DNA from: DAOSCP01 sp035379625
GTDB taxonomy: Bacteria > Bacteroidota > Ignavibacteria > Ignavibacteriales > DAOSCP01
Reading direction: 5' to 3'
Assembly (NCBI GenBank): GCA_035379625.1
Contig: DAOSVM010000012.1
Location: 1 to 64,000 of the forward strand
Length of the DNA: 64,000 nt
The translations under genes and the position numbers were made by a program. Below the pieces are notes generated by a model. That model worked only from the letters and a program-made list of their open reading frames with translations, made no database searches and had not been told where the DNA came from. Numbering within the stretch: position 1 is the stretch's first letter; the number at the start of each line of letters is the position of its first letter. Of the stretch, positions 14,981 to 24,951 are shown piece by piece.

Positions 14981-17900
14981 ATCTTGATGAAGAATTATTA
15001 AGCCAAATTGAAAGCAATTTGAATGTCGTTTATGAAACAAAAAATAAGTTTAAATTTGAATATCAAAAAAAACGAGAATATGCAACTTATTGGTTTGCTA
15101 TCAGCATTATACCATTTATTTTTGACGAAAATAACATATATATAAGTATCGTCGTAAAAGATATAACTGAAGAAATCGATACAAAAAATTTAGCTAAAAA
15201 AACTGTAGAAATAAACAATCTTATTAGTAGTTTAATATTACAGATAAACAAAGCTACAAGTTATAAAGAAGTTTATGAAAGGCTTAAATATGAATTATCG
15301 AATACAGATGTATTTGAAAATTTGTTAATTTTTACAACCAATGATTTGATATATTACAATTTAATTTCTTATTTTAACAAAAATAGTTTTTGTGATAAAG
15401 TAATAAATAAATATTTTATTGACAAACCTGTAATTATTCATAAAGATAATATATTAATTGAAAAAGTTAATATAGTAGAAAATATCATAAATCTATTTCC
15501 ATTTATTCAAGAAATCGACTTAAATGAATTAGCTAATTTAAATCAACACGCTAGCTACATAACCTATTGTTTTGAAGTTGAAAATGAATATTACTTATTT
15601 GTATTGTGTACAGATTTAAAAACTAATATATACGATAGTTTATTAATTTTATTTAATGCAATTCATAGCAAGTTTATTGAAATCGAACTTAAGAATAAAT
15701 TGTTGTCATTAGATATTATAAACAATAATATTTTTGATAATTTCGATATTCCTGTTATTAAAATTGATAATGAATTTAATATACTTTATTGCAATAATCT
15801 TTCGCAAACTATTTTATCATTAAATTCTTCTGAAAAACTTGATAAATTTTTAGTTAAGAAAGATCAAGAATTACTAAAATCAAAGTTTAATGAAGATAAC
15901 TTTTATGAAAATATAGAAGTAGAGATAGTTACCGCACAAAAAGGAGCATACCCTGTAAATCTAATGATTTTACCTGTTCATAATAATCCTATAGCCAAAC
16001 GTTTCTATTTACTTCTTATTCCATTGAATGAAAAATTTGAAATGAAAAATGAAATATTGAAATTATCATTTGAAGTAAATACTATATTTAACAACATAAA
16101 CGAATTCGCTGTCATTTTAGATGAAAATGGTATTGTAAAAAAAGTTAATAAAATAGCAAATCAAAAGTTAACACAGATTTTAAAAGATAAAATTGCAGTT
16201 GGTGATAAAATAAACAAAATTATACCTAATGAAAATTTACAAGATTTTATATTGAATTTCAATAAAGCATTAAAAGGCGAAGTAATAGAATATACAAAAA
16301 AAATAACCTTTTCTGAAAATTTACATTTGTATTTGAAACTTAAATACATACCAATCTTAAATGATAAAAATATTATTAAAGAAGTACTTTTTATAATCGA
16401 TGATACAACAAATTATTATGAACTCGAAACATTAAAGAATGACTATGTATTTAAAAATAAATTTGATGTAAAAAATATTCCTGATCCAATTGTTATACTA
16501 GACCCATTAGGTAATATTATTTTTGCTAATCCACAATTTATAAACGAATTTGGCTTTGAAGAAAAAGAACTTATTGGGCAAAATATTTCATTAGTTGCTG
16601 ATAAATCTTTTATTATTAAAATTAAAAAAATATTTACTTCAGTTTCTAAGAAAGAGCTTATTATCGAAACACTTCAATTTGCAAACGGAACTAAATCTAA
16701 GTATGAAATAAATGCTAAATTGTTAGAACATGGAAGAATTATTTGTACTTTAAGAAAGGTTTCTTCAGATATTTATAGCGAAGAAAAAAGTATTTTGAGC
16801 AAATTATTTGATTCTTTAGTTAATGAAATATCTAATCCTATTGTAATTATTGATTCACTTTATAATATTATATTTAGTAATAATTTGTTTGAAAAGAAAT
16901 TTAAAGCAGGAAATACTCTAAATACTTTTAAGAACCTACTTAACGATGAAAATCAAATTAATATTTTGAATAATATCATTAGTTCTAAAACTACAAATGT
17001 TGAAGAAATTGTATTAAAAATTAAGGATGATTATAAAGTTGAAGTAATACCATATTATGATGCTGTAAATGCTAAATATTATTACATTTTAGTGTTTAAC
17101 AAATATACAACAACAAAAGAAATTATTTCAAGTTATCAGCATTTAGAGAAAAGTTACAACCACATACTTGATATTGCTGGTGATGCTTTTATCATTTTAA
17201 ACGATAAATTTGATACCATTTATTTGTCTGATAATCTATACAAAACATTTTTATCCCAAGACTATAAGAAATCTATAAATTCTATAAATGACATTTTTGG
17301 AGAAATACTGACTAAACAAATAATTGAAGTTTGTAAAAATTTAAATTCTATAGAAAACACAACATTAGATATTCAATTTGAAAAGAAAAATGAAGAACCT
17401 AAATATTACAGGATTTATATTGGTACATATAATATTGATAATAATAAAAGGTATTATTGCTTCTTTGAAAATAGAACAGAAATCTATAAGCTAACCGAAA
17501 AATTAAAACAATATGAAAAGTTATTGCAGCATGATAATTTTAATTATGAAATAGTATTACCTAAATTATCACATAATTTAAGAAATTTTATAAACTCAAG
17601 TTATGGTCTAATTGAATTATTGAATATTCCCAACTTTATCAATAAAGAAAATATTGACAAATATACACAAAAAATAATTACAAACGGTGATAAATTATTA
17701 AGAACTTTTGATAAATTAAACGATTTCCAGTTGATTGAAAATAAAAAAATTAAATTTACTGATCAAGCTTATTCCATAATAGATATTTTTGAAAATTTAA
17801 AATATGAATTGAAGGATACATTGATTAATTCTGATAAGAAAATTATTATTGAATTAGTTAATAATACAATTGAAATTAAAATTTTTCAAGATATTGTCAC

Positions 17901-18630
17901 TAGAATTATAAAATATTTACTTTTTAATGAAATGTTAGTTGATAGATTTAATGATTATTTTATTTCAACTTCTATTATTTTGAAAGATAAGCCTAATATA
18001 GAATTTAAATTATATGCTGAACCGATTGATGAATTTACTGAATTTTTAAAAGAAGTTATGCAATTTGATATACAGCAAACGGAAAATTTCGAACACTATG
18101 CATTCGATTTGTATATTGCCGGTAAAATTTTAGAAGAATATTCTTCAAAACTTGTAATTAAAGATGAGAATAATCATAAGTATATATCTTTCCTTTTACC
18201 TATTGATTCTTATAAGAAAAATGCGGAGAAATTATTACTTAAAATAGATAGTAATTCTTTTGAAAATATTGTAATAAAAACTGATAAAAAAAATATAGTA
18301 ATATATGAAAAAGATGAATTGAATTTAAAAATATTAGAAGAGCTATTGTACAATCATAATATTAAAGTTATAAATTCTTACGATGAATTTGAAAAAGTAT
18401 TTGATGATTTTTATATAGATATAGCTATATTAAAAATAGAAGAAAATGAAGAATTTCTAAATAAGATAAAAACTATAAAGAATAATTCCAAATTCAAAAC
18501 TGTAAAAATAATAGGGTTAAGTGGAAATATTCAAATTAGAAAAGAAGATCTGTACAAAATAGGGTTTGATTACATTATGATCAAACCTATCAATAAATAT
18601 GAATTAATAAAAATAATTAGCGAGGTTTAG
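14971..18630 (+). CDS. Large multi-PAS hybrid histidine kinase-like protein with degenerate kinase and receiver domains
   Basis: Coordinates begin where this frame opens; the first ATG-like start is TTG at 15019 (residue 1 of the 1203 counted here). After the second half of a PAS domain and a region of uncertain fold (70-220) come PAS-like modules at about 235-345, 350-460, 487-595, 602-705 and 715-830. A DHp helix with LSHNLRNFIN (His852) follows. The ATPase region (about 915-1065) shows no DxGxG motif and no clear N box. The C-terminal receiver-like domain (from 1091) keeps the KP near its end but has Lys1139 where the phosphorylated Asp is expected (IAILKIEE). It is probably a phosphorylation-defective relative of hybrid kinases, or a decaying gene. 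Very rich in Asn, Ile and Lys. Confidence 0.8.
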   Translation, partial: FKLNLDEELLSQIESNLNVVYETKNKFKFEYQKKREYATYWFAISIIPFIFDENNIYISIVVKDITEEIDTKNLAKKTVEINNLISSLILQINKATSYKEVYERLKYELSNTDVFENLLIFTTNDLIYYNLISYFNKNSFCDKVINKYFIDKPVIIHKDNILIEKVNIVENIINLFPFIQEIDLNELANLNQHASYITYCFEVENEYYLFVLCTDLKTNIYDSLLILFNAIHSKFIEIELKNKLLSLDIINNNIFDNFDIPVIKIDNEFNILYCNNLSQTILSLNSSEKLDKFLVKKDQELLKSKFNEDNFYENIEVEIVTAQKGAYPVNLMILPVHNNPIAKRFYLLLIPLNEKFEMKNEILKLSFEVNTIFNNINEFAVILDENGIVKKVNKIANQKLTQILKDKIAVGDKINKIIPNENLQDFILNFNKALKGEVIEYTKKITFSENLHLYLKLKYIPILNDKNIIKEVLFIIDDTTNYYELETLKNDYVFKNKFDVKNIPDPIVILDPLGNIIFANPQFINEFGFEEKELIGQNISLVADKSFIIKIKKIFTSVSKKELIIETLQFANGTKSKYEINAKLLEHGRIICTLRKVSSDIYSEEKSILSKLFDSLVNEISNPIVIIDSLYNIIFSNNLFEKKFKAGNTLNTFKNLLNDENQINILNNIISSKTTNVEEIVLKIKDDYKVEVIPYYDAVNAKYYYILVFNKYTTTKEIISSYQHLEKSYNHILDIAGDAFIILNDKFDTIYLSDNLYKTFLSQDYKKSINSINDIFGEILTKQIIEVCKNLNSIENTTLDIQFEKKNEEPKYYRIYIGTYNIDNNKRYYCFFENRTEIYKLTEKLKQYEKLLQHDNFNYEIVLPKLSHNLRNFINSSYGLIELLNIPNFINKENIDKYTQKIITNGDKLLRTFDKLNDFQLIENKKIKFTDQAYSIIDIFENLKYELKDTLINSDKKIIIELVNNTIEIKIFQDIVTRIIKYLLFNEMLVDRFNDYFISTSIILKDKPNIEFKLYAEPIDEFTEFLKEVMQFDIQQTENFEHYAFDLYIAGKILEEYSSKLVIKDENNHKYISFLLPIDSYKKNAEKLLLKIDSNSFENIVIKTDKKNIVIYEKDELNLKILEELLYNHNIKVINSYDEFEKVFDDFYIDIAILKIEENEEFLNKIKTIKNNSKFKTVKIIGLSGNIQIRKEDLYKIGFDYIMIKPINKYELIKIISEV

Positions 18631-18633
18631 AAA

Positions 18634-19095
18634 ATGAGAATAGTATTCTGTATATTTGCTTTTACGATGATTTTATTTGCGCAAGAACAAATAATAAATT
18701 TTCAGCAACTAATGAATTCACTAAAAAAAGGGAAAGAAATTAAAGCTGTAATTGACTATTCTAAATGTGTTTTAGTACTAGACGGGAAGGATACTGTGGC
18801 CGCAAAAAATGTACCGCGTGCAATTGGTGGAATGGAATTTAAGTCTTGGGAATTTTTTGATACTATGGTTGTAAAAAATAAAAATGCCTATGTGGCTACT
18901 TCTGAAAGCGTTTTAATAAATCATCCAAAATATGGTTATATTATAAACTATGTAAAATTGAAAGTAAAAGACGATAATAAAGTTGAAGTTATGGTAAAAT
19001 ATTTAGATAATTATCGTGAAGTTGTGGATGAGGTTTTCTACACTATTATAAACGATAAGAAAAATAACGGTGGATTGAGTTTATTTGAGAAATGA
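18634..19095 (+). CDS. Secreted VirK-like protein
   Basis: This 153-residue protein has a short signal peptide (residues 1-17, ending LFAQ) and a single cysteine at about 48. The mature part (FQQLMNSLKKGKEIKAVIDY, then SKCVLVLDGKD, and GGMEFKSWEFFD) resembles the VirK family, whose members are periplasmic proteins of unknown mechanism in which an N-terminal helix, an IDYSKC strand and a later strand-rich part recur. It begins 3 bp after the stop of the PAS-rich sensor, so the two are likely in one transcript, and it could act outside the cytoplasm in the same response. The role is not known. Confidence 0.7.
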   Translation: MRIVFCIFAFTMILFAQEQIINFQQLMNSLKKGKEIKAVIDYSKCVLVLDGKDTVAAKNVPRAIGGMEFKSWEFFDTMVVKNKNAYVATSESVLINHPKYGYIINYVKLKVKDDNKVEVMVKYLDNYREVVDEVFYTIINDKKNNGGLSLFEK

Positions 19096-19142
19096 AGATA
19101 AACTTTTTATTAAATAAATATGTTTTCTTAAAAAGATGAAAT

Positions 19143-19430
19143 ATGGCAAATAAAAAAAAGATAACTGAAAATATTGATGACTTATCTTTAGAAATTTCTA
19201 ATGAATTAAATACACAGCACCAAATCGATTTAGAACAAGCAATGATTGAATTGGAGAAAATCTCAGAGCAATTGGAAGATCCGAATATAAAACTTAATGA
19301 TGCAATTGAATTATTTAAAAAAGGTGCAGAATTAGCCAAAATTTGTCATAAAGAATTAACTGAAGCTGAAATAAAAATCAAAGAAATTAAAGCCGATTTA
19401 TCTGAAATTGAATTTAGGAAGGAAAATTAA
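19143..19430 (+). CDS. xseB: Exodeoxyribonuclease VII small subunit
   Basis: A 95-residue helical protein whose core (residues about 28-80: EQAMIELEKISEQLEDPN, LNDAIELFKKGAELAKICHK) matches XseB, the small subunit that joins XseA to degrade single-stranded DNA in the cytosol. The N-terminal 25 residues are a variable extension. The stop codon is 1 bp before the dxs ATG; xseB next to isoprenoid genes is a common arrangement in bacteria. The large subunit gene is not in the window. Confidence 0.92.
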   Translation: MANKKKITENIDDLSLEISNELNTQHQIDLEQAMIELEKISEQLEDPNIKLNDAIELFKKGAELAKICHKELTEAEIKIKEIKADLSEIEFRKEN

Positions 19431-19431
19431 A

Positions 19432-21321
19432 ATGGTTGATGTTAATAAATATCCTTTACTTTCACAAATTGATTATCCAAAAGATTTAAGAAAGTTAAAT
19501 ATAAGTGAATTAAATAATTTAGCCGATGAAGTTAGAAAATATTTACTTGAAGTTATATCAGAAGTTGGTGGTCATTTAGGTAGTGGACTTGGAGCAGTTG
19601 AGCTAACAATAGCATTGCATAAAGTATTTAATACCCCACATGATAAAATAGTGCTTGATACAGGTCATCAAGGGTATCCGCATAAAATATTGACTGGACG
19701 TAAAGAGGCACTTCGTACAATTAGGCAATTAGGGGGAATAAGTGGTTTTCTAAAGCGTGATGAAAGCGAATATGATGTTTTTGGCGCTGGGCATGCTTCA
19801 ACTTCTATTTCTGCAGCATTAGGAATTGCAAAAGGGGCTGAACTTATACAAGATCATAAAAAAGTTGTTGCTGTTATTGGTGATGGTGCGATGACTGGCG
19901 GAATGGTCTATGAAGCAATGAATAATGCTGGATTACTCAATAGTGATTTGATAGTAGTTTTTAATGATAATAATATGTCTATTGATAACAATGTTTGGCA
20001 TGTTCAAAACTTTTTTACTGATTTAATCTCAAATCCTGAATATAATAAAATCAAAGGGCAAGTATGGGAATTTGCAGGAAAATTTGATGACTTTGGCGAT
20101 AGATTTAGAAAATTGGTTAGCAAAGTACACGCAGGGATTAAATCAGTTGTTACACCTGGTATGATGTTTGAAGCATTAGGATTTAGATATTTTGGTCCTA
20201 TAAATGGTCATAATATTGGAAAGATGGTCAAATTATTTGAAGCAGTTAAAGATTTAAAAGGCCCTATTTTAGTTCACGTTGTAACTCAAAAAGGTTACGG
20301 ATATCCCCCCGCTGAAAACGATAAACAAAAATTACATGCATCCAATCCTTTTGATATTGAAACTGGAAAAGCATTAAAAAAATCTACCGTACCAACATAT
20401 ACTAAAGTATTTGGTGAAACATTAGTAAAATTAGCTAAAGAAAATAATAAAATTGTTGGTATTACCGCAGCTATGCCGGATGGAACAGGTTTAGATATAC
20501 TCAAAAAAGAAATCCCTGAAAGATATTTTGATGTTGGAATTGCTGAAGAACATGCAGTTACTTTTGCAGCTGGTTTAGCTACAGAAGGAATTATTCCCGT
20601 TGTAGCTATTTATTCGACATTTTTACAAAGAGCAATTGATCAAATTATTCATGATGTAGCTTTACAAAAATTACATGTTGTATTTGCTTTAGATAGAGCT
20701 GGCTTAGTTGGTGCTGATGGCCCAACACATCATGGAACCTTTGATTTAACTTATTTGAGAATGATTCCTAATATGGTTGTAATGGCTCCCAAAGATGAAG
20801 CTGAGTTACGTAATATGTTAAATTTTGCAATCAATTATAAAAAAGGTCCAATTGCATTAAGATATCCACGAGGTAATGCAATTGGGGTTGAAATTAAGGA
20901 AGATTTTGATGAAATTCCTTTTGGTAAAGCTGAAGTAATAAAAGATGGGGAAGATGTTTGTATATTAGCTCTTGGAAATTTTGTAAATTATGCAACTAAA
21001 GCGGCTGAATTTCTTTCAGATGATGGCATATCAGTAAAAGTAGTAAATATGAGATTCTTAAAACCTTTAGATAAAGAGTTATTATTTGATATAGCAAAAA
21101 AATATAACAAAATAATAACATTAGCTGAAAATACAATTGTTGGTGGTTTCGGTAGCGCTGTTGCAGAATTCTTTATAGATAATAATCTGAAAAATGATAT
21201 TTTAAGACTGGAATTACCAGATAAATTTATAGAGCACGGAACTCAACAACAATTACACGAAATAATTGGTCTTGACCCATTGAATATAGTTAATAAAATT
21301 AAAAATTTTGTTAAAAAATAA
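19432..21321 (+). CDS. dxs: 1-deoxy-D-xylulose-5-phosphate synthase
   Basis: This 629-residue thiamine-diphosphate enzyme condenses pyruvate and glyceraldehyde 3-phosphate in the first step of the MEP isoprenoid pathway. Seen are GGHLGSGLGAVELTIALH, DTGHQGYPHKILTGR, the ThDP motif VIGDGAMTGGMVYEAMNNAG (about 143-162) with NDNNMSI, the pyrimidine-domain GIAEEHAVTFAAGLA and GPTHHGTFDLTYLR. I chose the ATG at 19432 because AGGAAGGA lies 8 bp before it; an in-frame TTG at 19408 would add 8 residues inside xseB. Length fits the family. Confidence 0.97.
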   Translation: MVDVNKYPLLSQIDYPKDLRKLNISELNNLADEVRKYLLEVISEVGGHLGSGLGAVELTIALHKVFNTPHDKIVLDTGHQGYPHKILTGRKEALRTIRQLGGISGFLKRDESEYDVFGAGHASTSISAALGIAKGAELIQDHKKVVAVIGDGAMTGGMVYEAMNNAGLLNSDLIVVFNDNNMSIDNNVWHVQNFFTDLISNPEYNKIKGQVWEFAGKFDDFGDRFRKLVSKVHAGIKSVVTPGMMFEALGFRYFGPINGHNIGKMVKLFEAVKDLKGPILVHVVTQKGYGYPPAENDKQKLHASNPFDIETGKALKKSTVPTYTKVFGETLVKLAKENNKIVGITAAMPDGTGLDILKKEIPERYFDVGIAEEHAVTFAAGLATEGIIPVVAIYSTFLQRAIDQIIHDVALQKLHVVFALDRAGLVGADGPTHHGTFDLTYLRMIPNMVVMAPKDEAELRNMLNFAINYKKGPIALRYPRGNAIGVEIKEDFDEIPFGKAEVIKDGEDVCILALGNFVNYATKAAEFLSDDGISVKVVNMRFLKPLDKELLFDIAKKYNKIITLAENTIVGGFGSAVAEFFIDNNLKNDILRLELPDKFIEHGTQQQLHEIIGLDPLNIVNKIKNFVKK

Positions 21322-21330
21322 AAATCACTA

Positions 21331-21361
21331 TTGAATATTTTAAAAATTATTATTATTTTTA
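21331..21361 (+). promoter_or_regulatory. Possible promoter of the response regulator/kinase pair
   Basis: TTG (21331-21333) and TATTTTTA (21354-21361), 20 bp apart, resemble the Bacteroidota -33/-7 pattern in the 73 bp gap between dxs and the regulator. GGAAGG (21385-21390) is the ribosome site. The match is weak in so AT-rich a gap. Confidence 0.3.
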
Positions 21362-21394
21362 TATTAAATTAACCAAATATAATTGGAAGGTTCT

Positions 21395-22096
21395 ATGAGA
21401 GAGAAAATTTTATTAGTTGAAGACGAAAAAGATATTGTAGAATTTATGCAATATAATCTTGAAAAAGAAGGCTTTGATGTAATTGTTGCATATGATGGTG
21501 AAGAAACATTAAAAAAAGTTAACGAGATGCCTGACTTAATTGTTTTGGATATTATGTTACCTAAAATTAATGGCTTTGATGTATGTAAACGAATAAGAAG
21601 TAATGAGCGTTTTGAAGGAATTCCAATTATAATCTTAACAGCTAAAAACACAGAAATTGATGAAATATTAGGGCTTGAGTTAGGTGCTAATGATTATATT
21701 GTTAAACCTATTTCTCCTCAAAAACTTATTGTTAGAATTAAAGCCAATTTGAAAAAAGTTGAGAAATCCAATGTACAATTCAAGCCAAATCAAATTGTAC
21801 TCGGTCCTGTTGTTATTGATCGTGAAAAGTACTCAATATTTATCGATAAGGATGAAATACCACTAACTAGAAAAGAGTTTGAACTACTTTACTATTTGGC
21901 TAATCAACAAGGAAAAGTAATCAACAGAGAAGTTATATTAAAAGAAGTCTGGGGTGAAGACATCTATGTCGTTGAAAGAACTGTTGATGTCCATGTACGC
22001 AAAATCAGAGAAAAATTAGGTGATTACGCAAATATAATTGAAACAGTTAAAGGTGTTGGATATAGATTCAAAGAAATTAAAGAGCTTAAGAGATAA
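21395..22096 (+). CDS. OmpR/PhoB-family response regulator
   Basis: A 233-residue two-component regulator. The receiver domain (1-120) has the acidic pocket (LLVEDEKD), the phospho-acceptor Asp in LIVLDIMLPKINGFDVCK, the conserved Thr/Ser (IILTAKN) and Lys (YIVKPISP). The C-terminal winged helix (about 135-230) has LTRKEFELLYYLA and VWGEDIYVVERTVDVHVRKI, ending GVGYRFK, as in PhoB-like DNA binders. The ATG at 21395 has GGAAGG 4-9 bp upstream; a TTG 12 bp earlier overlaps that site and is rejected. It overlaps or abuts its kinase gene, so the pair is co-expressed. Confidence 0.94.
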   Translation: MREKILLVEDEKDIVEFMQYNLEKEGFDVIVAYDGEETLKKVNEMPDLIVLDIMLPKINGFDVCKRIRSNERFEGIPIIILTAKNTEIDEILGLELGANDYIVKPISPQKLIVRIKANLKKVEKSNVQFKPNQIVLGPVVIDREKYSIFIDKDEIPLTRKEFELLYYLANQQGKVINREVILKEVWGEDIYVVERTVDVHVRKIREKLGDYANIIETVKGVGYRFKEIKELKR

Positions 22097-23117
22097 TTTA
22101 AAATATTTCTTTACAGAAAATTTATCATACCGACTAATTATTTTAGTATTTTTTACCTTTCTTATAACATTACTAGCAAACAGGTTAAATCTAATTTTAG
22201 CAGACCTGTTTGTATTTTTTTTGTTATTTATTTTTGCTTTTCTTATACTTTTGGATTATCATCGTATTAAATTGGAAGAAATTGACAGAATAATCCAAGT
22301 TATCAGGTCATTGAGGCAAAACAGATTTAATGAAGCTTATGACATAAGATTGCCTGATAATCTAGAAGAACTAAATAATGAAATAAAAGAACTTTTCAAA
22401 AAAAATAAAGATGATCTTAATAGAATGCAAGAATTGGAAAAATTAAGGTCACAATTTATTTCTAATGTTTCACATGAACTAAAAACACCACTTTTTGCTA
22501 TTCAAGGTTTTCTTGAAACATTGAAAGAAGGGGGAATTGACGATCCAAATATTAATCAAAAATATATTGAGAAGGCGCTCAATAATACATATCATCTTAA
22601 TCATCTCATTACTGATTTAATTGAGTTGAGTAAAATTGAATCTAAAGAAGCTAAGATGAATTTTAAGGTTTTCAAATTAAAAGATTTTTTGGAAAATGTT
22701 GTTTATGATTTGGATATTATTGCTGAAGAGAAAGGGCTGAAATTAATTTTAACCCCCATTAAAAATAATATTGAAGTTTATGCTGATATTCACAGATTAC
22801 GACAAGTAATGTATAATTTACTTTCTAATGCTATTAAATATACAAACGAAGGCAAAATAATCGTCTCTACTGAAGAAATAAAAGATACTGTGAAAATTAC
22901 TGTGAAAGATACAGGAATAGGAATTCCTCAAAAAGATCTACCGTATATTTTTCAAAGATTTTATAGAGTTGATAAAGATAGATCTAAAATGTTGGGTGGT
23001 ACAGGGTTAGGGCTTGCAATTGTAAAGCACATTTTAGAAGCACATAATTCTAAAATTGAAGTAAAGAGCGTATTAGGGCAAGGATCCGAATTTTCTTTTT
23101 ATTTAAGAAAATATTAG
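22038..23117 (+). CDS. PhoR-like sensor histidine kinase
   Basis: This membrane histidine kinase (up to 359 residues) is the partner of the upstream regulator. Two adjacent transmembrane helices (about 30-50 and 52-72) leave almost no periplasmic loop, so it probably senses within the membrane or cytosol. DHp: FISNVSHELKTPLFAIQGFL with the phosphorylated His. ATPase: YNLLSNAIKYTNEG (N box), VKDTGIGIP (G1), FQRFYRVD (F box) and GGTGLGLAIVKHIL (G2). No ATG precedes the first helix; possible starts are TTG 22038, GTG 22053 or TTG 22056, all inside the regulator gene, so translation is likely coupled. The coordinate given is the longest option. Confidence 0.9.
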   Translation: MKQLKVLDIDSKKLKSLRDNLKYFFTENLSYRLIILVFFTFLITLLANRLNLILADLFVFFLLFIFAFLILLDYHRIKLEEIDRIIQVIRSLRQNRFNEAYDIRLPDNLEELNNEIKELFKKNKDDLNRMQELEKLRSQFISNVSHELKTPLFAIQGFLETLKEGGIDDPNINQKYIEKALNNTYHLNHLITDLIELSKIESKEAKMNFKVFKLKDFLENVVYDLDIIAEEKGLKLILTPIKNNIEVYADIHRLRQVMYNLLSNAIKYTNEGKIIVSTEEIKDTVKITVKDTGIGIPQKDLPYIFQRFYRVDKDRSKMLGGTGLGLAIVKHILEAHNSKIEVKSVLGQGSEFSFYLRKY

Positions 23118-23124
23118 GAATTTT

Positions 23125-24951
23125 ATGAATAATAATTTTTACCAAAGATTAAGTAGAAATATCATTGTTTTTGATGGCGCAACAGGAACACATTTGCAGT
23201 CTCAAAATCTTAAAGCCGAGGATTTTGGCGGTGCAGCTTTTGAAGGATGTAATGAATATTTATGCATTACCAAACCAGAAGCTGTAAAGAAAGTACATTA
23301 TGATTACCTTGAAGCTGGTGCAGATGTAATTGAAACAAATTCATTTGGAGCAACTAGACTTGTATTAAAAGAATATGGATTAGAGGATTTAGCTTATGAA
23401 TTAAATAAGAAAGCAGCACAATTAGCTAAAGAAGTTGCAAATGAATTTTCTACTGAAGAATGGCCAAGATTTGTGGCTGGCTCAATTGGTCCTGGTACAA
23501 AATTACCTACTTTAGGACATATTACTTATCAAGAATTGTTTGATATTTATTTTGAACAAATGAATGGTCTAATCGATGGTGGTGTCGATTTATTTTGCAT
23601 CGAAACATGCCAGGATGTATTACAAATTAAAGCTGCTTTAGCTGCTGCACAAAAAATTTTTGAGTTAAAACAAAAGGAAATTCCTATTATTGTATCTGTA
23701 ACTGTAGAAGCTAATGGTACAATGTTAGTTGGTACAGATATCGAGGCGGCGTTAAATATTATTGAAGCTTTTGATATTGTAACAGCCTTTGGAATGAACT
23801 GTGCTGTCGGTCCTAAAGAAATGAGTAGCAACGTAAAATTTTTATCCAATCATTCATCTAAAAAAATATTTGTTATGCCAAATGCTGGAATTCCAGAAAA
23901 TATCGGCGGCAAGGCTTGCTATCATTTAACACCAGATGAAATAGAGCATTGGGCTGAGATATTTATAAAAGATTATCATGTCAATATCATTGGTGGATGT
24001 TGCGGAACTACACCTAAACATATTGAAAAACTTAGAAAAGTTGCTAATAAATTTAAGCCTATTACGAGAAACTACCAAAAATTAACCGGAGTTTCAAGTA
24101 TTTATCAATATGTACCGTTTAATATTGATAACCCGCCGCTTTATATTGGTGAAAGATGTAATGCCAATGGTTCAAAAAAATTTAGAGAATATTTGTTAAG
24201 TGATAATATTGAAGGTATGCTTGAAATAGCACTTGAGCAGGTCAATGAGGGAGCGCATATACTTGATGTTTGTGTTGCGTATGTTGGACGTAATGAAGTT
24301 GACGATATGACAAATTTTTTAAAAGAATTAAGAACACGCGTACAATTACCAATTATGGTTGATACCACTGAAATTGAAGTAATGGATGCTGCTTTGCAAT
24401 TATTAGGCGGTAGATGCATTATTAATTCAGTTAATTTGGAAGCTGGTGAAGAAAGAGTACATAAAGTATTTAATTTAGCAAAAAAATATGGCGCTGCTGT
24501 TGTTTGCCTTACTATCGATGAACAAGGAATGGCAAAAACAAGGGAAGATAAATTAAGAATAGCCAAAAGAATCTTAAATATTGCAAAAACAAAATTCAAT
24601 TTATCAGAAGATGATTTAATATTTGATCCATTAACCTTTACATTAGGTAGTGGTGACGAAGAATTTCGTAAAAGCGCAATTGAAACATTAGAAGCTATTA
24701 AACTCATTAAAAAAGAAATTCCAGGTGCCAGAACATTATTAGGATTAAGTAACGTGTCATTCGGATTGACGCCAAAAGCAAGATTTGCTTTGAATTCAGT
24801 CTTTTTATATCATGCGGTAAAATCTGGTCTTGATATGGCTATTGTTCATGCAGGAAAAATTGAACCATTAAACAAAATTGATCCCAAAGTTATTAAGTTG
24901 TGTGAAGATTTAATTTTTGATAGAAGGCAGTGGGTCGAAGAAGAAATTTAA
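23125..24951 (+). CDS. metH: Methionine synthase, N-terminal half only (homocysteine- and folate-binding domains)
   Basis: This 608-residue protein carries the first two modules of cobalamin-dependent methionine synthase. The homocysteine domain (1-310) has FDGATGTHLQ and the zinc ligands Cys226 (MNCAVGP), Cys292 and Cys293 (GGCCGTTP). The methyltetrahydrofolate domain (about 335-600) has IGERCNANGSKKF, DVCVAYVGR, PIMVDTTE and LLGLSNVSFGL. It stops at the end of that domain (CEDLIFDRRQWVEEEI), so the cobalamin-binding and S-adenosylmethionine reactivation modules of the usual 1200-residue enzyme are missing. The non-coding repeat element starts 26 bp after the stop. Either a separate cobalamin protein completes it or the gene was cut short. 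Confidence 0.92.
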   Translation: MNNNFYQRLSRNIIVFDGATGTHLQSQNLKAEDFGGAAFEGCNEYLCITKPEAVKKVHYDYLEAGADVIETNSFGATRLVLKEYGLEDLAYELNKKAAQLAKEVANEFSTEEWPRFVAGSIGPGTKLPTLGHITYQELFDIYFEQMNGLIDGGVDLFCIETCQDVLQIKAALAAAQKIFELKQKEIPIIVSVTVEANGTMLVGTDIEAALNIIEAFDIVTAFGMNCAVGPKEMSSNVKFLSNHSSKKIFVMPNAGIPENIGGKACYHLTPDEIEHWAEIFIKDYHVNIIGGCCGTTPKHIEKLRKVANKFKPITRNYQKLTGVSSIYQYVPFNIDNPPLYIGERCNANGSKKFREYLLSDNIEGMLEIALEQVNEGAHILDVCVAYVGRNEVDDMTNFLKELRTRVQLPIMVDTTEIEVMDAALQLLGGRCIINSVNLEAGEERVHKVFNLAKKYGAAVVCLTIDEQGMAKTREDKLRIAKRILNIAKTKFNLSEDDLIFDPLTFTLGSGDEEFRKSAIETLEAIKLIKKEIPGARTLLGLSNVSFGLTPKARFALNSVFLYHAVKSGLDMAIVHAGKIEPLNKIDPKVIKLCEDLIFDRRQWVEEEI

